From positions 1,488,001-1,552,000 of the forward strand of contig CAWHFA010000004.1 of NCBI GenBank assembly GCA_963828635.1: a DNA stretch of 64,000 nt. Reading direction: 5' to 3'. This DNA comes from PALSA-188 sp963828635 (lineage in GTDB: Bacteria > Acidobacteriota > Terriglobia > Terriglobales > Acidobacteriaceae). Positions 16,719-25,636 of this stretch are shown piece by piece; position 1 is the stretch's first letter, and each line of letters starts with the position of its first letter. The position numbers and the translations under genes are program-made. The notes under the pieces are model-generated. The model saw only the letters and a program-made list of their open reading frames with translations. It made no database searches and was not told the origin of the DNA.

Positions 16719-17429
16719 ATGGCTGTGCTCAGCAATCCTGAAGTCACTTCTAGTTGCTGGTCTTGTGGAGACATGCGCGCCGCGCATTTCTGCAAGTCCT
16801 GCGGCAAAGTGCAAGCCCCGCAGCCAGTGGATTATTTTGCGTTCTTCGGGCTAGCGAAAAAATTAAACATCGATCTCGCGCAGTTGGAAAAAGATTTCTA
16901 CGAGCTGAGCAGGAAGCTGCATCCCGACGTATCGGCCACGCGGGATGAACGAGAGCGCGAGTGGAGCCTAGAACAGAGTTCGCAACTCAACGACGCCTAT
17001 CGCACGCTGAAAGACCCCATTAAACGAACCGAATATTTGCTGAGACTAGAGGGAATCGAATTAGAAGAACAGTCGAAAGCCGCTACGGAAGCGGCGCGCG
17101 CCACTGGGCAAGCTAAGAAACAAATCGTCCCGGAGGATTTACTCGAAGAAGTGTTCGAGTTGAACATGCAACTCGAAGAACTGCGCATGAACCAAAAGAC
17201 GGGCGAAGCCGACCCGGCGTTGATTCAACAACTGGGTGCGCACAAAACAGCGCTGGAGGGAAAATACCAATCGCTCTCGGACGAACTAAGGACGTATTGG
17301 AACGATTGGGACAGTGCGATTTCGGCGGAAGGGCAAAGGTCTGCGCTCAGCAAAATGGCGGACTTGCTGAATCGCCGCAGTTACATCCGGAATTTAGTAA
17401 CAGACGTGAACGAAGCACTGGAGCATTGA
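16719..17429 (+). CDS. hscB: J-domain co-chaperone HscB with N-terminal zinc ribbon
   Basis: HscB brings IscU to HscA and stimulates its ATPase. The J-domain (about 38-115) contains FFGLAKKLNIDLAQLEKDFYELSRKLHPDV with the HPD motif, and the C-terminal three-helix domain binds IscU. Upstream of the J-domain is CWSCGDMRAAHFCKSCGK, two C-x2-C pairs that look like a zinc ribbon; this resembles eukaryotic HSCB and is absent in E. coli HscB. The frame opens at a TTG (16695), but ATG 16719 is more likely. Length 236 aa. Confidence 0.92.
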   Translation: MAVLSNPEVTSSCWSCGDMRAAHFCKSCGKVQAPQPVDYFAFFGLAKKLNIDLAQLEKDFYELSRKLHPDVSATRDEREREWSLEQSSQLNDAYRTLKDPIKRTEYLLRLEGIELEEQSKAATEAARATGQAKKQIVPEDLLEEVFELNMQLEELRMNQKTGEADPALIQQLGAHKTALEGKYQSLSDELRTYWNDWDSAISAEGQRSALSKMADLLNRRSYIRNLVTDVNEALEH

Positions 17430-17508
17430 GTAATTGGGCAAGCGGGTAGTTTGGCAATTGAAAATTAATTCCAACCCCATCGCTTCAGATTTTTAATTAC
17501 CCAATTAC
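17430..17508. repeat. AATTAC inverted-repeat element upstream of hscA
   Basis: GTAATTGGGCAA on the left and TTACCCAATTAC on the right are inverted repeats about 80 bp apart, with GCAATTGAAA inside. A related element lies at 61546-61615. The A/T-rich sequence contrasts with the surrounding genes. The hscA ATG lies 18 nt beyond it. Confidence 0.6.
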
Positions 17509-17526
17509 TGAATTACACACTTACCA

Positions 17527-19419
17527 ATGACTGTGGTTGGTATTGATCTCGGAACCACGAACTCCCTGGTGGCGTTCATGCAGGGGCAAACCCCTGTCGT
17601 AATTCCCGGTGAATACGGAGTGAATCTCGTCCCTTCCGTTGTCGCTCTCGATGAAAACGATCGCACTATCGTCGGCAACGCGGCGCGAAAGTATTTGATC
17701 GAAACTCCCGAACGTTCGGTGTATTCGATCAAACGCCTTATGGGGCGCGGCATCGAAGACGTTCGCGAAGAACTCAAACTCTTCCCGTTTCATCTCGCAG
17801 ACGATCTCGAAACTGGAGAAGTTTTGCGTATCAAGCTCGGGGAAAAGACCTTCACCCCACCGGAGATTTCGGCGTTCATCCTGCGACAGCTTAAGCGCAA
17901 CGCCGAGCGCTTCTTCGGCGCACCGGTAACGCAGGCGGTCATCACCGTCCCCGCATATTTCAACGATGCCCAGCGGCAGGCCACCAAAGATGCTGGCCGC
18001 ATTGCCGGATTAGAAGTGCTTCGCCTGGTCAACGAACCCACCGCCGCATCGCTCGCCTACGGACTCGACAAAAAGCAAAACGGAATCGTCGCGGTCTACG
18101 ATCTCGGCGGCGGAACTTTCGACGTATCCATCCTCAAGCTGCACGATGGAATTTTTGAAGTCATTGCCACCAACGGAGACACGCATCTCGGCGGCGACGA
18201 CATCGACAATCTGCTGATTGCAATTGCAGTGGCCGACATTAAAGGCGACCTGGGTCTTGACGTTTCGCGCAATGGCGAAGTCGTAGCCACCATCCGCAAA
18301 GCTGTAATCGAAGCGAAGATCGCGCTGTCATCGGAAACTTCCGGCAAGCTTTCTATCGAACTTCCGGAAGGAAAAAGTTATTTGCGCGAGATCACGCGGG
18401 AGCAGTTCGAAACGCTAATTCAACCGGTGATCGATCGAACCATCGGCCCCTGCAAGCAAGCGTTGAAAGATGCGGGACTGAAGCCTGACCAACTCGATGA
18501 AGTTGTGCTGGTTGGCGGCTCGACAAGAATTCCCAAAGTCCGCGAATTGGTTGAGCAATTATTTGGACGCAAGCCGCACATCGGCCTCAATCCCGACGAG
18601 GTAGTTGCTCTCGGCGCCGCAGTGCAAGCCAACATTCTTTCCGGCGGATCTGAAGCCACGCAGGACATGCTGCTCCTCGACGTGACTCCACTGTCGCTCG
18701 GAATCGAAGTCGCGGGTGGCGTGACCGACAAAATCATCTTGCGCAACTCCACTATCCCCGCATCGGCGACGCAGCACTACACCACGCAGGTTGACGGACA
18801 GGCGAATGTCGCCATCCACGTTTTGCAAGGGGAACGCGAACTCGCCAAGGACTGCCGCTCGCTCGCTCGCTTTGACCTGAAAGGCATTCCGCCGATGCAG
18901 GCCGGCCTCGCGCGCATAGAAGTAAAATTTCTTATTGACGCCAATGGCATTCTGCACGTCTCCGCCCGGGAACAGCGCAGTGGAAAAGAATCCGAAATCG
19001 AAGTGCAGCCCAGCTACGGACTCACTGACGAGCAAGTCGAAGGCATGATCCTCGAATCGTTCGACTACGCCGAAGACGACTTCCGGCAGCGGCAAGTGAT
19101 TGAAGCCCGCAACGAAGCCGACACCATCCTTGCCGCGCTCGAAAAAGGACGCACCAGTCCGGCCTGGGGGCAACTCACTACAATAGAAAAGGATCGCATC
19201 GCCGAGCAGGAAAAAATTCTCACCAAAGTAAAAAGCGAAGACGATTACAACGCGATTCGCAAAGCCATTGACGAACTAAATCAAGGCACCATGCGGCTGG
19301 CTGAATTGATGATGAACACAGCCGTCACCACCGCTCTTAAAGGCAAATCAATGGATCAGGAAAACATGGCGGAAGGAATCACCACGGCCCATCCCGTAGC
19401 GAAGGCGGATTTTGAATGA
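17527..19419 (+). CDS. hscA: Fe-S assembly Hsp70 chaperone HscA
   Basis: This 630-aa Hsp70 helps release clusters from IscU. The nucleotide-binding domain has VGIDLGTTNSLVAF, VITVPAYFNDAQRQATKDAG, AVYDLGGGTFDVSIL and VLVGGSTRIPKVR. The substrate-binding domain follows (LLDVTPLSLGIEVAGGV), and the C-terminal lid is shorter than in DnaK. The position after hscB and before fdx, and the LPPVK motif in IscU, support HscA over DnaK. No good Shine-Dalgarno is seen before ATG 17527, which is immediately downstream of an A/T-rich repeat. Confidence 0.95.
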   Translation: MTVVGIDLGTTNSLVAFMQGQTPVVIPGEYGVNLVPSVVALDENDRTIVGNAARKYLIETPERSVYSIKRLMGRGIEDVREELKLFPFHLADDLETGEVLRIKLGEKTFTPPEISAFILRQLKRNAERFFGAPVTQAVITVPAYFNDAQRQATKDAGRIAGLEVLRLVNEPTAASLAYGLDKKQNGIVAVYDLGGGTFDVSILKLHDGIFEVIATNGDTHLGGDDIDNLLIAIAVADIKGDLGLDVSRNGEVVATIRKAVIEAKIALSSETSGKLSIELPEGKSYLREITREQFETLIQPVIDRTIGPCKQALKDAGLKPDQLDEVVLVGGSTRIPKVRELVEQLFGRKPHIGLNPDEVVALGAAVQANILSGGSEATQDMLLLDVTPLSLGIEVAGGVTDKIILRNSTIPASATQHYTTQVDGQANVAIHVLQGERELAKDCRSLARFDLKGIPPMQAGLARIEVKFLIDANGILHVSAREQRSGKESEIEVQPSYGLTDEQVEGMILESFDYAEDDFRQRQVIEARNEADTILAALEKGRTSPAWGQLTTIEKDRIAEQEKILTKVKSEDDYNAIRKAIDELNQGTMRLAELMMNTAVTTALKGKSMDQENMAEGITTAHPVAKADFE

Positions 19420-19826
19420 ATGAAAAAGACAGCAGCACAGCGACAATGACCGAAGAGACTTTAGGCGAAAACAGCGTCGAAGTGACCTTCCTTCCCGAAG
19501 GCAAGGTTGTCCAATTCGAGCATGGCAAGCTGCCCTACAAAGATCACGGTAAAGAAGAATCAATCCTTGACGTCGCGCTGAATAACTCCATCAAGCTCGA
19601 CCACGCCTGCGGAGGCAACAACGCCTGCACTACTTGTCACATCTGGGTCAAGGAAGGGGCGAGCAATCTCTCCGAAATGGACGATGACGAAGCTGACCGC
19701 CTCGACATGGCCGCTGATCTGCAACTAAATTCGCGGCTGGGATGTCAGGCGACGATCATCAAGCCCGGCAAAGTTGTAGTTGAGATTCCAGCCTGGAATC
19801 GTAATTACGTTTCCGAAGAGCACTAG
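19416..19826 (+). CDS. fdx: ISC-type [2Fe-2S] ferredoxin
   Basis: The 136-aa ferredoxin supplies electrons for cluster assembly on IscU. Cluster ligands are Cys65, Cys71 and Cys74 in HACGGNNACTTCHIW (C-x5-C-x2-C) and Cys110 in SRLGCQATI, the vertebrate/adrenodoxin-type pattern. An N-terminal extension of about 20 residues is not conserved. Its ATG overlaps the hscA stop by 4 nt, so translation is coupled. Confidence 0.95.
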   Translation: MNEKDSSTATMTEETLGENSVEVTFLPEGKVVQFEHGKLPYKDHGKEESILDVALNNSIKLDHACGGNNACTTCHIWVKEGASNLSEMDDDEADRLDMAADLQLNSRLGCQATIIKPGKVVVEIPAWNRNYVSEEH

Positions 19827-19852
19827 GCGATACGTTTTAATCCGCTCCTAAA

Positions 19853-19983
19853 TGTCATCTCGAGCGAAATCCAGAGACCTTTGCAGGAACGGTGGCCTGA
19901 TCGACCGGCGTGTCAAAGAGCAGCAGGTCTTTCGACTGCGGTGGGGATTCGCAAGCGAATCTCCGCCTCCGCTCAAGGTGACA
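19853..19983. repeat. MITE-like intergenic element, copy Y
   Basis: The ends TGTCATCTCGAGCG and CGCTCAAGGTGACA are inverted repeats with two mismatches. Inside is CAGCAGGTCTTTCGAC, the exact complement of a motif in the element at 2728-2868. The short hairpin GATTCGCAAGCGAATC is also present. It has no coding capacity and lies between fdx and iscX. Confidence 0.7.
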
Positions 19984-20074
19984 ATTTTTTCCTGGTATGC
20001 GCAATAAATCCCCTTGCCTCCTTGCTTTTCGGAGATAATTATTCCGTCGCCAACTTAGCACCAAGGAGAAAGCA

Positions 20075-20296
20075 ATGCCGAAAGACCTCACCTGGGATGA
20101 CGCTGACGACCTCGGAATTTTGCTATCGGAAAAACATCCCACGGTAAATCCCCTGGAAGTGCGGTTCACGGACCTGCACCGATACGTCACCGAACTTCCC
20201 GAATTCAAGGGTGATCCAAAAAAGTCGACCGAGGGTAAATTGGAGACCGTGCAGATGGCATGGCACGCGGAATTCTTAGACCGCACCCAAGGATGA
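20075..20296 (+). CDS. iscX: Fe-S assembly protein IscX
   Basis: This 73-aa acidic protein matches IscX (YfhJ), a regulator and possible iron donor that binds IscS. It contains LTWDDADDLGILLSEKHP, NPLEVRFTDLHRYVTELPEF, and a C-terminus ending METVQMAWHAEFLDR-like with normal Asp/Glu density. AAGGAG lies 7 nt before ATG 20075. It is separated from fdx by a 131-bp repeat element but remains the last gene of the ISC operon. Confidence 0.95.
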   Translation: MPKDLTWDDADDLGILLSEKHPTVNPLEVRFTDLHRYVTELPEFKGDPKKSTEGKLETVQMAWHAEFLDRTQG

Positions 20297-20382
20297 TGCA
20301 CGGAGGCGATTGTTGGGATCGCTAGCGTTTTTCATCTTGCCTATCTTTCAGTCAGCGCATCTCTCATCACGCCCCTCTCTTG

Positions 20383-22059
20383 TCACCCCATAGGCAACTT
20401 CACGCGATTTTGTTTCGCAAAATTCTGCGCTTCCTCATAACCTGCGTCGGCGTGACGAATGATGCCCATCCCCGGATCAGTGGTTAACACTCGCTCGATT
20501 CGTTTTGCCATAGCTTCGGTTCCATCGGCGACTGTGACTTGTCCGGCGTGCAGAGAATAACCGATGCCCACGCCGCCGCCGTTGTGGATGGAGACCCAAG
20601 ATGCGCCTGCGGCGGTGTTAAGCAAAGCGTTCAACAGCGGCCAATCGGCGATTGCATCGCTTCCATCTTTCATGCTTTCGGTTTCGCGGTAGGGAGAAGC
20701 TACTGATCCGCAATCGAGGTGGTCGCGTCCCATCACAATAGGGCCTTTTAGCTTGCCATTTTTCACCATTTCGTTCATCGCTAAACCGAATTGCGCGCGT
20801 TCTCCGTATCCCAGCCAGCAGATTCGCGCGGGCAGGCCTTGAAATTTAATTCGCTTGCGGGCCAAGTCGATCCAGCGGCGAAGTATGCGATTGTCTGGAA
20901 AAAGATTTAGCACTAGGTCGTCGGTGGCGTGAATGTCAGACGGTTCGCCGGATAAGGCCACCCAGCGAAAAGGTCCGCGGCCTTCGCAGAACAGCGGACG
21001 GATATACGCGGGAACGAATCCGGGAAAATCGTAAGCGCCTTTGACCCCACGTTGAAACGCAAAGGTACGGATGTTGTTGCCGTAATCGAATGTGATCGAT
21101 CCCATCTTTTGGAGTTGCAACATCCCTTCGACGTGGCGCGCTATCGAATCAAGGGAGCGGTCCTGATATTCAGCGGGAGAACTTTGCCGGAGTTCCAACG
21201 CTTGTGCCAGTGTCATTCCGTTGGGAACATACCCATTCAGGGGATCATGCGCGGAAGTTTGATCGGTGAGAATGTCGGGGACAACCCCGCGTCTGGCCAG
21301 CTCGGGGACCACGTCGGCACAATTTCCGACGAGGCCGACGGAAACATTTTCCTTCTTGCGAATCGCATTTTTCAAGATGCGAAGCGCCTCATCCAGGGTG
21401 GTAACCATGAAGTCGCAATAGCCGGTCTTGAGGCGCTTTTTGATTCGCTCGGGATCGACGTCGATGCCAAGAAATGCGGCCCCGGTCATAGTGGCCGCCA
21501 AAGGCTGCGCGCCTCCCATCCCGCCCATTCCCCCGCTGACAATCAGCTTGCCGGAGAGATCGCCGCCAAAATGTTTTTCGCCCGCCGCTGAAAATGTTTC
21601 AAATGTGCCCTGAACAATTCCCTGCGACCCGATATATATCCACGAACCGGCTGTCATTTGTCCGTACATCATCAGGCCGGCACGTTCGAGTTCGTTGAAC
21701 TTCTCCCAATTGGACCAATGTCCCACCAGATTGGAATTGGCAATAAGCACACGGGGAGCATACTCGTGAGTTTTGAAAACTCCGACCGGCTTCCCGGATT
21801 GCACCAGCAGGGTCTCGTCGTTTTCGAGGGCTCTGAGCGACTTGATGATCGCCTGGTAAGCCTCCCAACTGCGGGCTGCGCGACCAGTCCCTCCATAAAC
21901 CACGAGGTCTTTTGGACGCTCCGCAACTTCTTCATCGAGGTTGTTCATCAGCATCCGCATTGCGGCTTCCTGCTGCCATCCCTTGCAAGTCAATTGATTT
22001 CCACGGGCGGCGCGAATGGGAGTGTAAGTGCTGGGATCAATCGGCGTTTCGATGGGCAT
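20383..22059 (-). CDS. hutU: Urocanate hydratase
   Basis: HutU (558 aa) converts urocanate to imidazolonepropionate with tightly bound NAD, the second step of histidine degradation. Evidence is the full-length match to the family: RAARGNQLTCKGWQQEAAMRM at the start, YGGTGRAARSWEAY, GGMGGMGGAQPLAATM for nucleotide binding, DQTSAHDPLNGY, and DHLDCGSVASPYRETE. No other hut genes (hutH, hutI, hutG) are in this window, so the rest of the pathway must lie elsewhere or be absent. Confidence 0.95.
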   Translation of the reverse strand: MPIETPIDPSTYTPIRAARGNQLTCKGWQQEAAMRMLMNNLDEEVAERPKDLVVYGGTGRAARSWEAYQAIIKSLRALENDETLLVQSGKPVGVFKTHEYAPRVLIANSNLVGHWSNWEKFNELERAGLMMYGQMTAGSWIYIGSQGIVQGTFETFSAAGEKHFGGDLSGKLIVSGGMGGMGGAQPLAATMTGAAFLGIDVDPERIKKRLKTGYCDFMVTTLDEALRILKNAIRKKENVSVGLVGNCADVVPELARRGVVPDILTDQTSAHDPLNGYVPNGMTLAQALELRQSSPAEYQDRSLDSIARHVEGMLQLQKMGSITFDYGNNIRTFAFQRGVKGAYDFPGFVPAYIRPLFCEGRGPFRWVALSGEPSDIHATDDLVLNLFPDNRILRRWIDLARKRIKFQGLPARICWLGYGERAQFGLAMNEMVKNGKLKGPIVMGRDHLDCGSVASPYRETESMKDGSDAIADWPLLNALLNTAAGASWVSIHNGGGVGIGYSLHAGQVTVADGTEAMAKRIERVLTTDPGMGIIRHADAGYEEAQNFAKQNRVKLPMG

Positions 22060-22138
22060 GGCTAGATGTTAGTAGCACAAGCGGAACACTTCAACGAGAG
22101 GGTGCGAAGTAAGGGTCCTCAAGTTTTAGTTCTAAGTT

Positions 22139-22549
22139 CTACCAGGTGTTATATGCGGTACCGTCGCTTGAGAGGGCGGCCGAGGAACTGTGTACGTCGT
22201 CGATTCCAGATTCTTGCTGATCGACGGACATTAGAGTGGAATCTTCCTGATCCACAGTCCAATCGGGTTTGGCGGTCATAGGATCGGTGGGAATATTTTT
22301 TATGTAGCCAGCTTGGACGAGGTCCTCGAGGGATTGCGGGGCCTTTTGCTTGTCGAGGGTATATTGCGAAATCACAGAGCGCATGGTGAACAGATTCTGA
22401 CGTAAAACTGATTCTCTGGCATGCACTACAGAAGCGCGATAATTAGGCACTGCAACCGACACCAGAATGAGGATCAGGCTGATGACGATCATTAACTCAA
22501 TTAAGGTGAATCCGCGTTCGTTTTTTTTTGGGGGCCTTGCCATTACCAA
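22139..22549 (-). CDS. Type II secretion/type IV pilus pseudopilin
   Basis: The 136-aa prepilin-like protein has the processing site and hydrophobic helix ERGFTLIELMIVISLILILVSVAVP, where prepilin peptidase would cut between Gly and Phe. After processing the N-terminal helix anchors it to the inner membrane and packs into a pseudopilus. The C-terminal part has PTDPMTAKPDW, as in GspG-like major pseudopilins. It overlaps the preceding pseudopilin gene by 7 nt and follows the secretin gene, suggesting one operon. Confidence 0.88.
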   Translation of the reverse strand: MVMARPPKKNERGFTLIELMIVISLILILVSVAVPNYRASVVHARESVLRQNLFTMRSVISQYTLDKQKAPQSLEDLVQAGYIKNIPTDPMTAKPDWTVDQEDSTLMSVDQQESGIDDVHSSSAALSSDGTAYNTW

Positions 22550-23007
22550 TCCTTATATTTTGTGCCGTCGAGCGCTGTGTCCTGTGATTTGGTGAATACG
22601 TCGAAAACGTTGTTTCCGTCCCATGAATCTGAAGTGGGATCATCCTGCATGGAGCGCATTCCCCAGTCAGGTTTGTTGGTCATAGGATCAATCGGAATTC
22701 TGCGCAAAAATTTTAGTTTTTTGGTTTGGACATCGACTCCATTGACTAGCGTCTCGAGATCCGGAGGGTAGCCTTCTGATCCAACCTTAATTTGAAAAGC
22801 TCCCCGGTCGGCGGCATCTTTATAGCGATCGATGGCGTCGCGCAGGTCCCAGAGATCTTGCCGCAGTTCATGTTCCTTCTGGCGCTTGATGGTTACGCGC
22901 ACCAGCGGAATCGCCATTCCAGTAAGGATAGTCAGAATCGCGGTGGCAACGATTAGCTCGATCAGAGTGAATCCGCGCACTTTGATCGCATTGTGTGTCG
23001 ACATCAT
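22543..23007 (-). CDS. Type II secretion/type IV pilus pseudopilin
   Basis: This 154-aa protein has the class III leader and helix VRGFTLIELIVATAILTILTGMAIPL at about 11-36. Its globular part includes RRIPIDPMTNKPDWGMRS, which is shared with the next gene and points to a duplicated GspG-like pair. It is 2 nt downstream of the secretin stop and 7-nt overlapped with the next pseudopilin. The assembly ATPase and platform protein are not in this window. Confidence 0.88.
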   Translation of the reverse strand: MMSTHNAIKVRGFTLIELIVATAILTILTGMAIPLVRVTIKRQKEHELRQDLWDLRDAIDRYKDAADRGAFQIKVGSEGYPPDLETLVNGVDVQTKKLKFLRRIPIDPMTNKPDWGMRSMQDDPTSDSWDGNNVFDVFTKSQDTALDGTKYKDW

Positions 23008-23009
23008 CG

Positions 23010-25286
23010 TTACTGCACCGTGACCTGCGCAACCGCACCTGCGACCGTAAGGGCTTGCATGGCGGGATCACGCGCGCCTCCACGCGTAATAGCCAGCGTG
23101 GATTGACCCGGGGCCTTGGCTTTAAAAGTCAGCGTGACTACGCTTCCCTGTCCTGACACTCCGGCCGCTCCGGGCGGACGGGTCGCTGTAATTTGTAGCG
23201 CGCCCGTTGTGTCATCGTCACGGTGAACCAGAGCGACTGGTTGTCCATCTTGCGACAAAAACGTTCCATTGGACACATTCACTACTTGCAGGATTTTCGG
23301 ATCGTAATTCACCTGTAATGGCACCGAATAGGCGTTTTGCACTCCGGAGACCATCAGGTTCACGGCGAACGTCGATCCCGGAGCCTGGGTCACCGCCGGG
23401 GGATCAAAAGCGAAACTCGCGCCGCCTGGCACCGGGGCAGGAGTTGGTGACACTGGGCTAGCGGAAGGGGCGGCAGCTTGCGGTGATGCGCCTGTAGTGG
23501 GCCCTGAAGGCGTGGGTGCCTCCTGAACGTGAGTCATGCGGCGCAATCCGATGGAATTTGCGGTGCCAACATCTAGACCGCGTCGATTGAGCTCGGTGAC
23601 GAACTGCCCGCGAATGACGTGGGGGATGAGCACGAAGACCGTTTCGGTCTGGCGGCGCTCGGTGTTGGTTTGTCCGAACAGATATTTTAATATTGGAATT
23701 TGCGACAGTCCGGGAATACCACTCAAAGATCGCGAGCTGGAATCTTCGAGCATCCCGCCTAACAGGTTGGCTTCCCCTTCTCTGAGCCGGACTTCGTGAT
23801 CGATTTTGCGCTGTCCTATGACGGGCTGGCTGATGCCTCCGATGTTGGAAAACGAATCTACGGCTGAGACTTCCATGGTGATCTTCAGGGAAATCTCACC
23901 GTCGGAATGAACCCGCGGAGTGACATCAATGTTAACGCCGACATCGGTGTATTGAAATTGAGTGTTGACCAGGGGATTAATTCCGACGCCTCCGATGCCG
24001 GGCTGAAACGAACCGGACGCAATCGGAATACGTTGACCGATTTTCAACGAGGCCTTCTGGCCGTCAAGAGAACGGATTTGCGGATTTTGAATGAGCTTGG
24101 TGTTGCTGTCGCTGAACAGTGCCGTGGCGGTGGCCTGAGAGATGGTCACTTGAAAATCTGTCGCGTTCAGATTTCCCAAAGCATTCAGCGTGATTCCGTT
24201 AGAGGTGCTGCTGCTGCCGGTACTTGTTGTAGTGCCCGTCGTGGATGTCGTCGTGGTATTGATATTAGGCTGCAATTGCACGGTGGCGCTGGTGGGTGGG
24301 TTGATGCCCAGGTTCCTCGTTTTGTCGCGGCTGATCTGCATGATCGCCACATCGACGATTACTTCCGGCTTGGATTTATCCAAATCATTGACGAGTTTTT
24401 CCGCCAGCGCTATTTGATCGGGCGTGCCGCGCACAACGATGGCGCCCTCCGAAGGCAGCGGTTGCAGCCGCGAGATTTCCAAAATTTGACGCAATGCGTT
24501 CACTACATCTTGAAGTTCTGTGGGCTGAGAAAGATTTGCCAGATAAAAAGTCTTTACGACGCTCTGTTCCACTTCTTTGCGCTTGGCAGGATTATCGGCA
24601 GCTATAAAGACAGTATTAGGTGTCACCGGACGCCAGAAAGTTTTGGACTCCATGGCGATGATTTCAAGCGCTTCTTCAAGAGAAACGGAATTGAGCTCAA
24701 CTTTGATTCGCCTCGAGGTGTAATCGGGATCGAATAACACGTTTAATCCGGCGAGCCGGCCCACGGTTTCATAAATCACTTTGGTGTCTTCAGTGATTTT
24801 TAAATTGATGGGAATGTTTGGCATGGTCGCCAGTTCAACGGGACCCGCAGCTTCTTGAAGCCTTCGATTGATGGGCGGCGCTCCCACATGCGCTTGGGGA
24901 CGCGCGTTCTTCGCTTCGTCGATCATCATCTGCGTGCGCAGAATTTCCTGGCGGGCGATGGCGCTCGAAGGATCGATATCGACCGCCTTCTGAAATTCAA
25001 CGAGAGATTCATCCAGCCGTCCCGCCTCGCGCAACAACTGTCCGCGATGAACGTGGGACGCTCCGGCCAGAAAGCGCAAGCGCTCATACGAGGCGCGGTA
25101 GGACATATCCTGGGGCTTTAGGCCGTAGGCCTCTTTGTAGAGGTCGTAGGCCTGTTCGTAATTCTGGCGCGCCTCAGCCTCTTTGCCTCTCAGGTATAAC
25201 GATTTAGCTTTATCGGCGGCCGCGGGCAGAGTCACGGCCAGTACCAGCAGGGCCACTATGGCCGATTGAAATAGTCTCTTAATCAC
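23010..25286 (-). CDS. Secretin with TPR, N-domains and C-terminal cohesin-like domain
   Basis: This 758-aa outer-membrane secretin (GspD/PilQ family) has an unusual layout. After a signal peptide there are TPR-like repeats (about 25-115), a STN-like and N-domain region (about 150-310), and the secretin channel domain with GQRIPIASGSFQP, VNIDVTPRVHSDGEISLKI and GEANLLGGMLEDSSSRSLSGIPGLSQIPILKYLFG (to about 600). A Pro/Ala linker then leads to a cohesin-like domain (FDPPAVTQAPGSTFAVNL to the end). The start is a GTG at 25286 behind GAGGA. Two pseudopilin genes follow. Confidence 0.9.
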   Translation of the reverse strand: MIKRLFQSAIVALLVLAVTLPAAADKAKSLYLRGKEAEARQNYEQAYDLYKEAYGLKPQDMSYRASYERLRFLAGASHVHRGQLLREAGRLDESLVEFQKAVDIDPSSAIARQEILRTQMMIDEAKNARPQAHVGAPPINRRLQEAAGPVELATMPNIPINLKITEDTKVIYETVGRLAGLNVLFDPDYTSRRIKVELNSVSLEEALEIIAMESKTFWRPVTPNTVFIAADNPAKRKEVEQSVVKTFYLANLSQPTELQDVVNALRQILEISRLQPLPSEGAIVVRGTPDQIALAEKLVNDLDKSKPEVIVDVAIMQISRDKTRNLGINPPTSATVQLQPNINTTTTSTTGTTTSTGSSSTSNGITLNALGNLNATDFQVTISQATATALFSDSNTKLIQNPQIRSLDGQKASLKIGQRIPIASGSFQPGIGGVGINPLVNTQFQYTDVGVNIDVTPRVHSDGEISLKITMEVSAVDSFSNIGGISQPVIGQRKIDHEVRLREGEANLLGGMLEDSSSRSLSGIPGLSQIPILKYLFGQTNTERRQTETVFVLIPHVIRGQFVTELNRRGLDVGTANSIGLRRMTHVQEAPTPSGPTTGASPQAAAPSASPVSPTPAPVPGGASFAFDPPAVTQAPGSTFAVNLMVSGVQNAYSVPLQVNYDPKILQVVNVSNGTFLSQDGQPVALVHRDDDTTGALQITATRPPGAAGVSGQGSVVTLTFKAKAPGQSTLAITRGGARDPAMQALTVAGAVAQVTVQ

Positions 25287-25636
25287 TGGTTCCTCGCAGG
25301 ACAGTCTTCTGTTGTTTTTTCGCAGAGCGGTGCTGTATAGAAAGCCTCGTGGCGCGAGCATAGCTCGAGATCGGGCATCCCAACTTTTTACTGAATGAAG
25401 ACGTGAGCTGGATGATTATAGCATCGGCTCGGAAGCTACCGAAATCACTGTGTTGATTACATTTAGACACTTTGGTACTGCTGTAGAAAGTATTCAATAT
25501 CGGTAACTCCGTGACGACATTGTGCGGATGTGGCCTCTACTTATCAGCCTGCTACTTTTCATTGTTGGACAATTCTTTCGACGGTGATGGGCTATACGCT
25601 CCAATGACTGGTTATGCGGTAACCTATTCAGACCGT
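25287..25636. other. Intergenic region between divergent secretin and smpB
   Basis: This 350-bp stretch must hold the promoters of both divergent genes. The secretin frame could extend 25 codons upstream to 25361 and the smpB frame 42 codons upstream to a GTG at 25511, but neither extension looks conserved. No convincing promoter pair or regulatory site is visible to me. Confidence 0.5.

Noticed and set aside
20297..20382. Weak hairpin GCGAT...ATCGC with a later T-run after iscX
   Set aside because: The stem is only 5 bp and is separated from the T-run, so a terminator call is not justified.
23907..24737. 276-codon open frame opposite the secretin gene
   Set aside because: The minus strand clearly encodes the secretin, so this is its antisense frame.
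25511..25636. 42-codon upstream extension of smpB from GTG
   Set aside because: The added residues are not part of SmpB in known homologues; ATG 25637 matches the family start better.
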